The position numbers and the translations under genes are program-made. This document shows positions 27,631-36,092 of a stretch of 64,000 nt of DNA, piece by piece. Numbering within the stretch: the stretch's first letter is position 1; each line of letters starts with the position of its first letter. The notes beneath the pieces are model-generated. The model did not search any database, was not told the origin of the DNA, and worked only from the letters and a program-made list of their open reading frames with translations. Source of the stretch: Vibrio tapetis subsp. quintayensis (GTDB taxonomy: Bacteria; Pseudomonadota; Gammaproteobacteria; Enterobacterales; Vibrionaceae); assembly GCF_030409945.1 (NCBI RefSeq), contig NZ_JAUFQV010000028.1, positions 1-64,000 of the forward strand, read 5' to 3'.

Positions 27631-28847
27631 AAGGCTTAGCAGTATGGTCACTATTTATTTACCTATTACGAATGGTCGGTATGCCTTGGAATAAAGCAAC
27701 TAAGTCGTTCGCTTATCTGGGCGGAACTTCATGGCTGCTGTTCGTTTGGGTTGGGCTTATTAACTTTACCCCGATGGACTTGTCTGGAGGCTCAGTGGTT
27801 CAGTCGCCTCATATTCAGCTGCGTCCCGATTCCAGCAATGTGACTGGAAAGGTAGAGCGTATTTACGTTAAGCCTAATCAAGACGTGACAAAAGGCCAGT
27901 TGATTTATGAGCTTGACGACACCCGCTACCAAATCGCCCTCAATCAAATAACGGTGAAAAAGGAAGCAGCAGAAGTGGCACTGGATGTTGCAAAGGAAGA
28001 CATCGCTATTTCTAAAGCAAGCTACCAATCATTCTTACAAGATCTAGAAACCTCAAAGGGCCAATTAGCCGCAGCTAAAATCGACTATGAACTACAAAAC
28101 AAAATGCTCAAACGCTACAACGAACAAAATAGAGTTGTAAAGAACACGATTACCGCCAGCGACATTGATAAGCAAACCAGCAGCGTTGAAATGGCGAAGC
28201 AAAACATTAGCGTTATTAACTCACAGATAGAGAAAAAGCGCGTCGATGCCGATAAAGCAAAACTAGCCATCACTAAGGCAGAGTTGGCGGTAAAAAGCAG
28301 GCGCGCCGACTTACGTACCATTGATGAACAGATAGCACAAACGCAATGGGATTTAGACAGTACCAAGGTATACGCACCCGCTGACGGCTTTGTTACCAAT
28401 TTCATTTTGCGCGAAGGACAAAGGGTATCAATGATGCCTCGTTTACAAATGTACACTAATGAAAAGTACGTTTTGATGCGCGTAAATCATCAAGCAATCC
28501 GAAATGTAAAACCCGGCCAAGCGGCAGAATTTGCCTCATCGGTATACCCCGGAAAGGTATTTGCAGCAGAAGTGGAAGGCATTGTTGAAGCAACGGGAGA
28601 AGCACAAGGTAACTTACTTGGGTTTGATGATTCGGTACGTGCGACAACTGGGAAAAACTTACAAAACAAGCACCACTTTGTGCGACTTAAAGTAGCAGAA
28701 AGTGACGGCTACGACTTACCCGTCGGCTCGGTTGGGTTAGCGTGGGTTAGCGGAGAAAAACCAGTTGGATTCATGGCATTTCTTGACGTTATTCGAGGCA
28801 TCATCTTACGAATGAAGTCCCAACTCTACTTCTTCTATTCGATTTAG
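27624..28847 (+). CDS. HlyD/EmrA-type membrane-fusion protein, YiaV/YibH-like
   Basis: 407 residues from the ATG at 27624 (AGAGGA upstream), overlapping the small membrane gene by seven bases. One or two N-terminal transmembrane helices are followed by a biotinyl-lipoyl half (VTGKVERIYVKPNQDVTKGQLIYELDD), a long coiled coil (about residues 110-245), the second lipoyl half (DSTKVYAPADGFVTNF), a beta-barrel domain and a C-terminal amphipathic tail. This is the layout of periplasmic adaptors. No RND, MFS or ABC pump gene is adjacent, as is also true of E. coli yiaWV. Transported compound unknown. Confidence 0.85.
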   Translation: MLEGLAVWSLFIYLLRMVGMPWNKATKSFAYLGGTSWLLFVWVGLINFTPMDLSGGSVVQSPHIQLRPDSSNVTGKVERIYVKPNQDVTKGQLIYELDDTRYQIALNQITVKKEAAEVALDVAKEDIAISKASYQSFLQDLETSKGQLAAAKIDYELQNKMLKRYNEQNRVVKNTITASDIDKQTSSVEMAKQNISVINSQIEKKRVDADKAKLAITKAELAVKSRRADLRTIDEQIAQTQWDLDSTKVYAPADGFVTNFILREGQRVSMMPRLQMYTNEKYVLMRVNHQAIRNVKPGQAAEFASSVYPGKVFAAEVEGIVEATGEAQGNLLGFDDSVRATTGKNLQNKHHFVRLKVAESDGYDLPVGSVGLAWVSGEKPVGFMAFLDVIRGIILRMKSQLYFFYSI

Positions 28848-28852
28848 ATACA

Positions 28853-28891
28853 AAAAAAAGAGCAAGGGAACCAAACGGTCTCTTGCTCTTA
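28853..28891. repeat. Terminator-like direct repeat, right copy
   Basis: Same A-run, GAGCAAG arm, CCAAACGG loop and TCTTGCTC arm as at 23.62 kb, in the same orientation. It lies between the convergent HlyD-type gene and glyA and can terminate both. It is followed by a TTTCTAGCTTCTAGC-type variable tract up to the glyA stop codon. Confidence 0.82.
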
Positions 28892-28924
28892 TCGTTTCTA
28901 GCTTCTAGCTTTCAGCCTTCAAGC

Positions 28925-30175
28925 TTAAGCGTATACAGGCAAACGCTTACAGATTTCTAGAACTTTCACTTTTGTTGCTTCGATAACAGACTCATCGCCT
29001 AGATTATCAAGGATGTCACACATCCAACCAGCAAGTGCTTTTGAATCTTCTTCTGAGAAACCACGGCGAGTGATTGAAGGAGAACCAACACGGATACCAG
29101 AAGTAACAAACGGGCTACGAGGATCGTTTGGTACTGAGTTTTTGTTAACCGTGATGTTGGCAGAACCTAGTGCAGCATCGGCTTCTTTACCTGTGATGTC
29201 TTTGTCGATTAAGTCAACTAGGAACAGGTGGTTCTCTGTAGAACCTGAAACGATGTTGTAACCGCGAGCTAGGAATTCAGCAACCATTGCTTTTGCGTTA
29301 GCAACAACGCGAGTTTGGTATTCTTTAAACTCAGGCTCCAACGCTTCTTTGAACGCTACTGCTTTACCCGCGATAACGTGCATTAGAGGGCCACCTTGGC
29401 CGCCAGGGAATACAGCTGAGTTTAGCTTCTTGTAAAGATCTTCGCCTTCGTTAGAAAGGATAAGACCGCCACGTGGGCCAGCTAGTGTTTTGTGCGTCGT
29501 AGTCGTTACTACGTGAGCATGAGGAACTGGGTTCGGGTAAACGCCTGCCGCGATAAGACCAGCAACGTGTGCCATGTCTACGAAGAAGTAAGCGCCTACT
29601 TTGTCTGCGATTTCACGCATGCGCGCCCAATCACAAACTTGAGAGTATGCAGAGAAACCACCGATGATCATCTTAGGCTTATGTTCTACTGCTAGTGCTT
29701 CCATTTCTTCGTAATCAATTTGGCCAGCTTCATCAATACCGTAAGGAATGATGTTGTAAAGCTTACCAGAGAAGTTTACTGGAGAACCGTGAGTTAGGTG
29801 ACCACCGTGAGCAAGGCTCATGCCTAGTACTGTATCGCCTGCATTTAGCAACGCCATGTAAACAGCATTGTTAGCTTGAGAACCAGAATGAGGCTGTACG
29901 TTTGCATACTGTGCGCCAAATAGCTCACATGCACGCTCGATTGCTAGCGTTTCTACTTTATCAACAAACTCACAACCGCCGTAGTAACGCTTACCTGGGT
30001 AGCCTTCTGCGTATTTGTTCGTTAGCTGAGAGCCTTGTGCTTCCATTACACGTGGGCTGGTGTAGTTTTCTGAAGCAATTAGCTCAATATGCTCTTCTTG
30101 ACGAAGAGTTTCTTCCTGGATTGCGGTAAATAGATCCGCATCATAATCAGCGATGTTCATGTCACGCTTTAGCAT
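28925..30175 (-). CDS. glyA: Serine hydroxymethyltransferase
   Basis: 416 residues, full length, beginning [15 protein letters not shown] as in E. coli. PLP enzyme that converts serine and tetrahydrofolate to glycine and 5,10-methylene-THF. The PLP-binding lysine lies in [15 protein letters not shown]. Conserved [32 protein letters not shown] substrate loop is present. Upstream are a PurR box and unusual palindromes, so purine control is expected. Confidence 0.98.
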   Translation of the reverse strand: MLKRDMNIADYDADLFTAIQEETLRQEEHIELIASENYTSPRVMEAQGSQLTNKYAEGYPGKRYYGGCEFVDKVETLAIERACELFGAQYANVQPHSGSQANNAVYMALLNAGDTVLGMSLAHGGHLTHGSPVNFSGKLYNIIPYGIDEAGQIDYEEMEALAVEHKPKMIIGGFSAYSQVCDWARMREIADKVGAYFFVDMAHVAGLIAAGVYPNPVPHAHVVTTTTHKTLAGPRGGLILSNEGEDLYKKLNSAVFPGGQGGPLMHVIAGKAVAFKEALEPEFKEYQTRVVANAKAMVAEFLARGYNIVSGSTENHLFLVDLIDKDITGKEADAALGSANITVNKNSVPNDPRSPFVTSGIRVGSPSITRRGFSEEDSKALAGWMCDILDNLGDESVIEATKVKVLEICKRLPVYA

Positions 30176-30230
30176 CTGTATCTCCTGACTCAGATAATCT
30201 CAAAGTTTCAAAAAACCACACAACGACCAA

Positions 30231-30246
30231 AAGCAAACGTTTTCGT
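30231..30246 (-). promoter_or_regulatory. PurR operator of glyA
   Basis: AAGCAAACGTTTTCGT matches the PurR consensus ACGCAAACGTTTGCGT at 14 of 16 positions. It lies about 55-70 bases before the glyA ATG, just downstream of the predicted start of transcription, consistent with purine repression of glyA as known in E. coli. Confidence 0.8.
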
Positions 30247-30291
30247 CACCGTATTAATTGCCGATATTCTACATAATTTGATCTAGGTCAT

Positions 30292-30310
30292 AAAGTGTAA
30301 ATTACACTTT
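30292..30310. promoter_or_regulatory. Perfect 19-bp palindrome AAAGTGTAA-A-TTACACTTT
   Basis: Nine perfect pairs around a single central A, next to the predicted glyA -35. It looks like a dimer-binding operator. It does not fit the PurR, TyrR, ArgR or MetR consensus that I know. Confidence 0.65.
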
Positions 30311-30371
30311 CTTTATGTAAATATCTCATGATGTGCATTAGTCCTTAGCATCATCAAGGTCAATATGATTA

Positions 30372-30388
30372 ACTTATCACCGATAAGT
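30372..30388. promoter_or_regulatory. Perfect palindrome ACTTATC-ACC-GATAAGT
   Basis: Seven perfect pairs around a three-base centre, eleven bases before the next palindrome. Probable operator; regulator not identified. Confidence 0.55.
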
Positions 30389-30398
30389 GTCAACCACC

Positions 30399-30419
30399 AG
30401 CTTTACACGGTGTAAAGCT
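30399..30419. promoter_or_regulatory. Perfect 21-bp palindrome, arms AGCTTTACAC and GTGTAAAGCT
   Basis: Ten perfect pairs around one G. It uses the same TTACAC/GTGTAA half-sites as the 30292 palindrome, but facing the other way. Lies about 100 bases before the yitT-family gene. Confidence 0.65.
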
Positions 30420-30517
30420 TCAGTTACATGCCTTAGCGTCATTTTTACCTTTGTAGCTACCGAAAATACAAACTTTTCTCTACTATTCACGCCTCTAATG
30501 GCTAGATAACTATAAAA

Positions 30518-31120
30518 ATGATGGAAAAACACTCAAGTAAAGAAGATTGGATTGCTATTTTAACCGGCACATTTGTTGTCGCCCAGGGCGTGTTCTTTCT
30601 ACAATCGGCTAATTTGCTCACTGGTGGCACCACGGGCCTTGCCCTTTTATTGACTCAATTTGTGCCATTAAGCTTCGGTATGATCTATTTCATCGCTAAC
30701 TGCCCGTTTTATCTATTGGCTTGGCGTCGTTTTGGGCCTCGTTTCGCTTTCAATAGTGCGATCTCTGGTGCGCTCGTCTCAATTTTCACCGACAACCTAC
30801 ATCACGTTATTAGTGTTGATGCGATTAACGATGTGTACTGCGCTATCGTAGGCGGCTTGTTGATGGGCTTAGGCATGCTAATTCTATTTAGGCATCGTTC
30901 AAGCTTAGGTGGGTTCAATGTACTGTGTCTGGTTATTCAAGATAAGACTGGCTTCTCGGTAGGTAAGAGCCAAATGATGATTGATGCGGCGATCCTTGTT
31001 ACCTCTTTCTTTTTTGTATCGTTAGAAGTCATCGCAGTGTCTGTGTTAGGGGCCGTAATGCTCAACCTCGTATTGGCAATGAACCACAAGCCAACTCGCT
31101 ACACTGTTAAATACAGTTAA
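30518..31120 (+). CDS. YitT-family membrane protein
   Basis: 200 residues with five to six transmembrane helices. Opening motif FVVAQGVFFLQSANLLTGGTTGLALLL and GLGMLILFRHRSSLGGFNVLCLVIQ are typical of the YitT (DUF161) family. Function of the family is not established. Start is one of two adjacent ATGs; no good Shine-Dalgarno seen. Divergent from glyA, sharing its palindrome-rich control region. Confidence 0.85.
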   Translation: MMEKHSSKEDWIAILTGTFVVAQGVFFLQSANLLTGGTTGLALLLTQFVPLSFGMIYFIANCPFYLLAWRRFGPRFAFNSAISGALVSIFTDNLHHVISVDAINDVYCAIVGGLLMGLGMLILFRHRSSLGGFNVLCLVIQDKTGFSVGKSQMMIDAAILVTSFFFVSLEVIAVSVLGAVMLNLVLAMNHKPTRYTVKYS

Positions 31121-31145
31121 CACTCCCTCCGACTCACTTTGGGTA

Positions 31146-31176
31146 TAAAAAAGGCTTTGGAGACGACTCCAAAGCC
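31146..31176 (-). terminator. Terminator of the treB-treC operon
   Basis: On the minus strand, stem GGCTTTGGAG/CTCCAAAGCC with a four-base loop and then TTTTTT. It lies about 100 bases beyond the treC stop. Confidence 0.85.
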
Positions 31177-31273
31177 ACATTCTGTAACGACTAAATCTTA
31201 CTTTATCTGGGAACCACTTAGGGGTTTGCCTGCCAATTTCAATTGACTCCTTAGCAAGTGGCCCACAAGAAAG

Positions 31274-32953
31274 TTAGTGCTCAATAAGAAAAATACGCGT
31301 TTCATACGGTTTAAGAACTTGTTTAGCTGCCACTGGTGTATCTTCAATGGCTGAATAGTTACCCAATAAATAACGGCCTTTCGCAACATCAATCTGTACT
31401 GGTAACGTCACTTCGACTTCATTGCCATAGTAATTATTCACACACACCAAAGTTTGCGTTTCTGATTGGCGCTGGTAAGCAAAGACACTCGAATGATTAG
31501 GCAGTAAATCCAGATAATCACCTGTCGTTATCACCTCAACCTCTTTACGCATCTGAATTAACTTCTGATAAAAATAGTAAACCGAATTGGTATCAGCGAC
31601 TGCTTGTTGCGCGTTGATTTGAGGATAGTTACCCGCGACTTGGAGCCAAGGTGTGCCTTGTGTGAAGCCTGCATGTGTTGAGTCGTCCCATTGCATCGGT
31701 GCACGAGAGTTATCACGAGATTTTTGTGCCAAGATGGCTAGCATGTCCGCTTCTTCAACGCCTTGCTGTTTCACCATGATGTCGTACATGTTGGTACTTT
31801 CAACATCTTGGTACTGATCAATGCTGGTATAGCCTGGGTTGGTCATGCCGATTTCTTCACCTTGGTAGATGTACGGCGTGCCTTGCATCATGTGTACCGA
31901 TGCAGCCAGCATTTTGGCCGACTCAATGCGGTACTGTTTATCGTCTCCCAAGCGGCTAACAATGCGTGGTTGGTCGTGGTTACACCAAAACAGCGCTCCC
32001 CAACCTTTACCGTTTAAACCGGTTTGCCAATGGTTAAAAATCTCTTTTAACTGTAAGAAATCAAATGGCGCGTTGGTCCACTTGTCTCCGTTGGTATAGT
32101 CGACTTTTAAATGATGGAAGTTAAACACCATCGACAACTCTTTACTATTGTTAGCGGAGTATTGCTGACAATGTTCGAGCGTTGTAGAAGACATCTCCCC
32201 CACCGTGACACTGCCGTACTTTTGGAATACCGCTTCACTGATTTCTTGCAAATATTCATGTACACGCGGGCCATCGGTATAAAAACGACGACCATCACCA
32301 ATATCATCGTTAGGAAAGTCTTGCTGCTTAGAAATCAAATTGATGACATCTAAACGGAAACCATCGATGCCTTTTTCTGCCCAAAAGCTGATCACTTCTT
32401 TGACTTCAGCGCGCACTTTTGGGTTCTCCCAATTTAAGTCGGCTTGCTCTTTGGCAAATAAATGCAAAAAGTACTGGTTGGTTTCACCATCTAGCTCCCA
32501 CGCACTGCCACCAAACTTGGACTGCCAGTTGTTCGGTACTTCATCATCGATTGGGTCTTGCCAAATGTAGTAGTCTCGGTAATGGCTATTTTTGTCACCC
32601 AATGCAGACTGAAACCACTGATGATGCGTTGAAGTATGATTAACCACGATATCCATAATAATACGAATATCACGTTGGTGAGCTTGTGCCAGCAACAGCT
32701 CGAGATCATCCATTGTGCCAAACTCTGGATTAACCGAGTAATAGTCTGAAATGTCGTAACCATTATCAATCATCGGTGATTGATAAACCGGTGTTAGCCA
32801 AATGGCATCCACACCCAGATCTTTTAGATAATCGAGCTTAGAAATGATCCCTTTTATATCGCCCGTTCCACGACTTCCACTGTCACAAAAACTTTTAGGG
32901 TAAATTTGATAGATAGACGCCGTGCGCCACCAGTCTTTTTGTTCTGCCATCAT
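31274..32953 (-). CDS. treC: Trehalose-6-phosphate hydrolase TreC
   Basis: About 559 residues from the ATG at 32953 (an in-frame GTG at 32965 is also possible). GH13 enzyme cleaving trehalose-6-phosphate to glucose and glucose-6-phosphate in the cytoplasm. GH13 motifs: DIVVNHTS, the nucleophile Asp in DGFRLDVINLI, the acid Glu in VGEMSS, and the final Asp in WCNHDQPR. Downstream of treB on the same strand, about 126 bases apart with a hairpin in between. Confidence 0.95.
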   Translation of the reverse strand: MMAEQKDWWRTASIYQIYPKSFCDSGSRGTGDIKGIISKLDYLKDLGVDAIWLTPVYQSPMIDNGYDISDYYSVNPEFGTMDDLELLLAQAHQRDIRIIMDIVVNHTSTHHQWFQSALGDKNSHYRDYYIWQDPIDDEVPNNWQSKFGGSAWELDGETNQYFLHLFAKEQADLNWENPKVRAEVKEVISFWAEKGIDGFRLDVINLISKQQDFPNDDIGDGRRFYTDGPRVHEYLQEISEAVFQKYGSVTVGEMSSTTLEHCQQYSANNSKELSMVFNFHHLKVDYTNGDKWTNAPFDFLQLKEIFNHWQTGLNGKGWGALFWCNHDQPRIVSRLGDDKQYRIESAKMLAASVHMMQGTPYIYQGEEIGMTNPGYTSIDQYQDVESTNMYDIMVKQQGVEEADMLAILAQKSRDNSRAPMQWDDSTHAGFTQGTPWLQVAGNYPQINAQQAVADTNSVYYFYQKLIQMRKEVEVITTGDYLDLLPNHSSVFAYQRQSETQTLVCVNNYYGNEVEVTLPVQIDVAKGRYLLGNYSAIEDTPVAAKQVLKPYETRIFLIEH

Positions 32954-33001
32954 TTCAAAGCTCACTTACTTAACGATGTAAAATAGAAAATATTGAAAAT
33001 A

Positions 33002-33039
33002 GAGCGGCCGCCGATATCATCACGTCGACATAACCGCTC
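33002..33039 (-). promoter_or_regulatory. Hairpin between treB and treC
   Basis: GAGCGG and CCGCTC arms enclose a GC-rich interior; on the transcribed strand a T-rich tract follows. It may be a partial terminator or mRNA stability element that sets the treB:treC ratio. Confidence 0.4.
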
Positions 33040-33079
33040 ATATTCATTTAAAAATGATTACTGATAGAACTCAGATGCG

Positions 33080-34510
33080 TTAGGCACTGACTGCTGTTAG
33101 CTCGCCTTTACCTTGAGCTCGTTTGTACATGAACAAAGTAAGAGCAGCAGGAACCACTATCGCGACAGCCATTGCAATTAGATACACAGACCAGTACTGA
33201 GGTTGAATTGAGAGAATCCCTGGTAGTCCACCCACACCGATACCATTCGCCATCACACCGGCACTACCACAAATCGCCGCTGCAATCGCAGAACCAATCA
33301 TGGCGCTCAACATTGGGAATTTATACTTCAAGTTAATGCCGTACATCGCAGGTTCTGTCACACCAAGGTAAGCAGAGATAGCCGCAGGAACTGAGATATC
33401 ACGCTCGCCATTTTTGCGGCTAATAATAATGATGCCGACAACAGCAGATGCTTGTGCAATATTTGATAGTGCAATCAAAGGCCAGATTGGCGTACCACCC
33501 ATTTCTTGCATCAGTTGCAAGTCAACGGCATTGGTTGTGTGGTGCACACCGGTAATAACCAGCGGAGCATAAAGAAAGCCAAACACCATTGCGCCGATAA
33601 CAGCAAAGTCACCGGTCATGGCAGCTTTTGCAGCAAACGCAACGCCATCACCAATAATACGACCGAATGGGCCAATTAACGCGTGCGCCAAAATCACAGA
33701 AAGGATGATAGAAACAAATGGCACTACCACTAAATACAAGTAAGCAGGCACAATACGTTTCAGGTTAGTCTCAATAAACGCCAGAGCAACACCGGCTAAC
33801 ATGGCAGGAATGACCTGAGCTTGATACCCAACCTTTTCAATAACAAACCAACCAAAGTCCCAAACTTGCGGAATTTCCTTACCGATGGCGTAAGCATTCA
33901 TCAGTTGCGGGGAAACTAAGGTCACACCTAAGGTGATACCCAGAATTGGCGTTCCTCCAAGTTTTTTAACGGTCGCCCAGCAAACACCAACAGGTAAGAA
34001 GAAAAAGATTGCTTCGCCGATTAACCATAAGAAAGAGTGGACCGTTGCCCAAAATTGACTGATTTGCGTAAGAGTTTGACCATCGAACATTTTAATGTCG
34101 CCGATGACGTTACGAAAGCCAAGGATCAGACCACCAGTAATAATTGCAGGCAGCAGAGGAACGAAGATTTCCGCCAGATGCGAAATACCGCGCTCTAGAA
34201 TATTCATGTTCTGACGAGCCGCCAGTTTCGCGTCGTCTTTGCTGGTCTCACTTTTACCAGCTTGTTTGATCAGTTCTTTGTAAACATCGTCTACTTCTGT
34301 CCCGATCACAACTTGGAACTGGCCCGCATTAGTGAAACAGCCCTTGACCAAAGGCAAAGCTTCCAACGCTTTTGGATCAGCCGCATCGGTATCATTTAAC
34401 ACAAAGCGTAATCGAGTAAGGCAATGACTCACACTTGCAATGTTGTCGTTGCCCCCGACTAGCTCAATAAGACGAGAAACGTCTTGGCTCGAAATCCTAC
34501 TCATATTCAT
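33080..34510 (-). CDS. treB: PTS trehalose transporter subunit IIBC TreB
   Basis: 476 residues from the ATG at 34510 (AGGG five bases upstream). EIIB domain at the N-terminus with the phosphorylated cysteine in SVSHCLTRLRF (about residue 30), then a ten-helix EIIC domain from about residue 110. EIIA function must come from another protein, as for E. coli TreB, which uses glucose EIIA. Imports trehalose as trehalose-6-phosphate. Two TreR-like operators lie between it and treR. Confidence 0.95.
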   Translation of the reverse strand: MNMSRISSQDVSRLIELVGGNDNIASVSHCLTRLRFVLNDTDAADPKALEALPLVKGCFTNAGQFQVVIGTEVDDVYKELIKQAGKSETSKDDAKLAARQNMNILERGISHLAEIFVPLLPAIITGGLILGFRNVIGDIKMFDGQTLTQISQFWATVHSFLWLIGEAIFFFLPVGVCWATVKKLGGTPILGITLGVTLVSPQLMNAYAIGKEIPQVWDFGWFVIEKVGYQAQVIPAMLAGVALAFIETNLKRIVPAYLYLVVVPFVSIILSVILAHALIGPFGRIIGDGVAFAAKAAMTGDFAVIGAMVFGFLYAPLVITGVHHTTNAVDLQLMQEMGGTPIWPLIALSNIAQASAVVGIIIISRKNGERDISVPAAISAYLGVTEPAMYGINLKYKFPMLSAMIGSAIAAAICGSAGVMANGIGVGGLPGILSIQPQYWSVYLIAMAVAIVVPAALTLFMYKRAQGKGELTAVSA

Positions 34511-34547
34511 GTCCACCCTATTGGAATTCGGTTTGTCTTTTTTATAA

Positions 34548-34563
34548 ATGGGACTGTTCCCAT
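34548..34563 (-). promoter_or_regulatory. TreR-like operator, proximal
   Basis: ATGGGA-CTGT-TCCCAT, 38 bases before the treB ATG; six perfect pairs per arm. It shares its arms with the second copy. Confidence 0.7.
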
Positions 34564-34601
34564 AAGTTGGTATGATAATGCCAAATCAATCAGAACAATG
34601 A

Positions 34602-34619
34602 AATGGGAACATTCCCATT
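34602..34619 (-). promoter_or_regulatory. TreR-like operator, distal
   Basis: AATGGGAA-CA-TTCCCATT, eight perfect pairs. Similar to GGGAACGTTCCC operators described for TreR, and placed between treR and treB. The spacing between centres of the two sites is about 55 bp. Confidence 0.75.
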
Positions 34620-34682
34620 AATTGAACATGATCACATAAAGAGTGTAGAAAACTTAGTCAACACTGCTGGTATATTTCGTTA

Positions 34683-35627
34683 TTAAGTAAGAGGGGCTTG
34701 AGTAATATGTTGCACACCAATATTACCTGATAGCTGCTGTATCAATAGGTTAGCGGCTTTCTCGCCGGCTTGGTGATAGCCTGGATCAATACTGAATGTA
34801 TTAGGGAAAAGGAATGATAGTAAAGGATTGCCTCCAATCCCAGTGACACGAATATCAGTACGGCCAAGCTCTTGGAGCCTTTTTATCACGCCAAGAGCAA
34901 GCGAGTCACTGGCACAAACAATGGCTTGAGTGGTTTCGGTTAGTACCCTGTCGACCAAAGCATAAGCACTTTCATGACTTAACTCACCCGTTATCGCTTG
35001 AGGTGATACGTTCTGATTTGTACACCACTCTTGATACGCCTGCAAACGCAAACGCCCTGTTGTGGTATCACTTTGATCGACGCCAACATAGGCAATATCG
35101 TCTAACCCTAACGCAGCTAAGTAAGTAAGCGCATTCCGGATCAAGGCTTTATTATCATAGTTAATCGATGAAACGTTCTCGGTATCCATTGCCACCACAA
35201 CTATGCGTTGTTGCCAGCTTTCTAGCTTTGCAACATCGCAATCAGTAAAGCCGAACACAATAACGCCATCAACGTTGCGTCGCTTTAATACGTCCAAGTG
35301 TTCATTGGTTTTAATGCTATCAAACAAGCTTTCCATAATCACAACGTCATATCCCGCTCCATACAAAGTCGACAGCATTGCGCTGACAACCCTGTTTTCT
35401 GAAGCGGAATCCAAACGAGAAATAATAACGCCCACCACCTTTTGACTACCGCCACGCATCGACTGAGCCGACTTCGAAGGCACATAACCGTGAGTTGCTA
35501 TCACTTGTTCAACCTTTAGTCGTGTTTCAGGTTTTACCTTTGGATCATTGGTTAGCACCCTAGATACAGTAGATTTCCCGACACCTGAAAGCTTAGCGAT
35601 ATCAACAATGGTGAGTTTTTTGCTCAT
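34683..35627 (-). CDS. treR: Trehalose operon repressor TreR (LacI family)
   Basis: 314 residues (E. coli TreR 315). LacI-type helix-turn-helix and hinge LTIVDIAKLSGVGKSTVSRVL at the N-terminus; periplasmic-binding-protein-like effector domain with LKRRNVDGVIVFGFT close to E. coli TreR. Expected to sense trehalose-6-phosphate. Upstream of treB in the same direction; the operators lie immediately after its coding end. Confidence 0.93.
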   Translation of the reverse strand: MSKKLTIVDIAKLSGVGKSTVSRVLTNDPKVKPETRLKVEQVIATHGYVPSKSAQSMRGGSQKVVGVIISRLDSASENRVVSAMLSTLYGAGYDVVIMESLFDSIKTNEHLDVLKRRNVDGVIVFGFTDCDVAKLESWQQRIVVVAMDTENVSSINYDNKALIRNALTYLAALGLDDIAYVGVDQSDTTTGRLRLQAYQEWCTNQNVSPQAITGELSHESAYALVDRVLTETTQAIVCASDSLALGVIKRLQELGRTDIRVTGIGGNPLLSFLFPNTFSIDPGYHQAGEKAANLLIQQLSGNIGVQHITQAPLT

Positions 35628-35700
35628 AGATAAGATTGTCTTTATTAGTTGTGTATATGGTTGGTTTACATGAAGTCACAGCAGTATTACGCGGTGCTCA

Positions 35701-36081
35701 TTAAAACATAGTGTCATTAGATGGAGCGTCGATGTTATTCATCGGAACAACCAAATTACACATCTGGATCGGGTAGCCACTGTTTTTTATGCTGGCTTGT
35801 TCACCTTTAAACCACATCTTCACTTGCTCATCGTGGGTCCTAAATTTCTCACCAGAAGCACTCGCGATGCGATTCAACACGTAATATTTTCCTAGCATTT
35901 CGACGTGTATTTTCGTTTCACTGCGATCACTCACGACTACATCGTAATGATCACTGCAACGATAGACTTGATCGACAACCTTTGGTTGTGACATACAAGC
36001 GCTGAGCGACACCAGAGTCACTGAGGCTAAAACACCACGTGATGATAGCTTTTTAATTAACGTTATTTTGGAAGACATCAT
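35701..36081 (-). CDS. MliC-like lipoprotein (C-type lysozyme inhibitor family)
   Basis: 126 residues. Signal ends in lipobox LSAC (cysteine about residue 29). The core YRCSDHYDVVV, LNRIASASGEKF and MWFKGEQASI follows the MliC/PliC pattern, where the SASG loop enters the lysozyme active site. A second cysteine near the end (MCNLVV) can pair with YRCSD. It starts 12 bases after gmhB on the same strand. Inhibition of lysozyme is inferred from the motif only. Confidence 0.75.
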   Translation of the reverse strand: MMSSKITLIKKLSSRGVLASVTLVSLSACMSQPKVVDQVYRCSDHYDVVVSDRSETKIHVEMLGKYYVLNRIASASGEKFRTHDEQVKMWFKGEQASIKNSGYPIQMCNLVVPMNNIDAPSNDTMF

Positions 36082-36092
36082 TCACCAATAGG

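Larger units (their letters stand above)
30176..30517. promoter_or_regulatory. Divergent control region of glyA and the yitT-family gene
   Basis: This 342-base gap has no gene. From the glyA side it holds a PurR-like box (30231-30246), a likely glyA -10 TAGAAT (minus strand, 30266-30271) with -35 TTTATG at 17 bp (30289-30294), and three perfect palindromes (30292-30310, 30372-30388, 30399-30419). The first palindrome touches the upstream edge of the glyA -35. Nothing recognisable lies in the last 100 bases before yitT apart from AT-rich sequence. Confidence 0.6.

Noticed and set aside
30176..30517. Possible glycine riboswitch upstream of glyA
   Set aside because: No tandem aptamer-like conserved core is visible; the palindromes and PurR box explain the region better.
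33004..33029. Cluster of NotI, EcoRV and SalI sites (GCGGCCGC, GATATC, GTCGAC) that looks like a cloning polylinker
   Set aside because: It sits in a normal treB-treC gap with no vector sequence around it and is part of a native hairpin; taken as coincidence.
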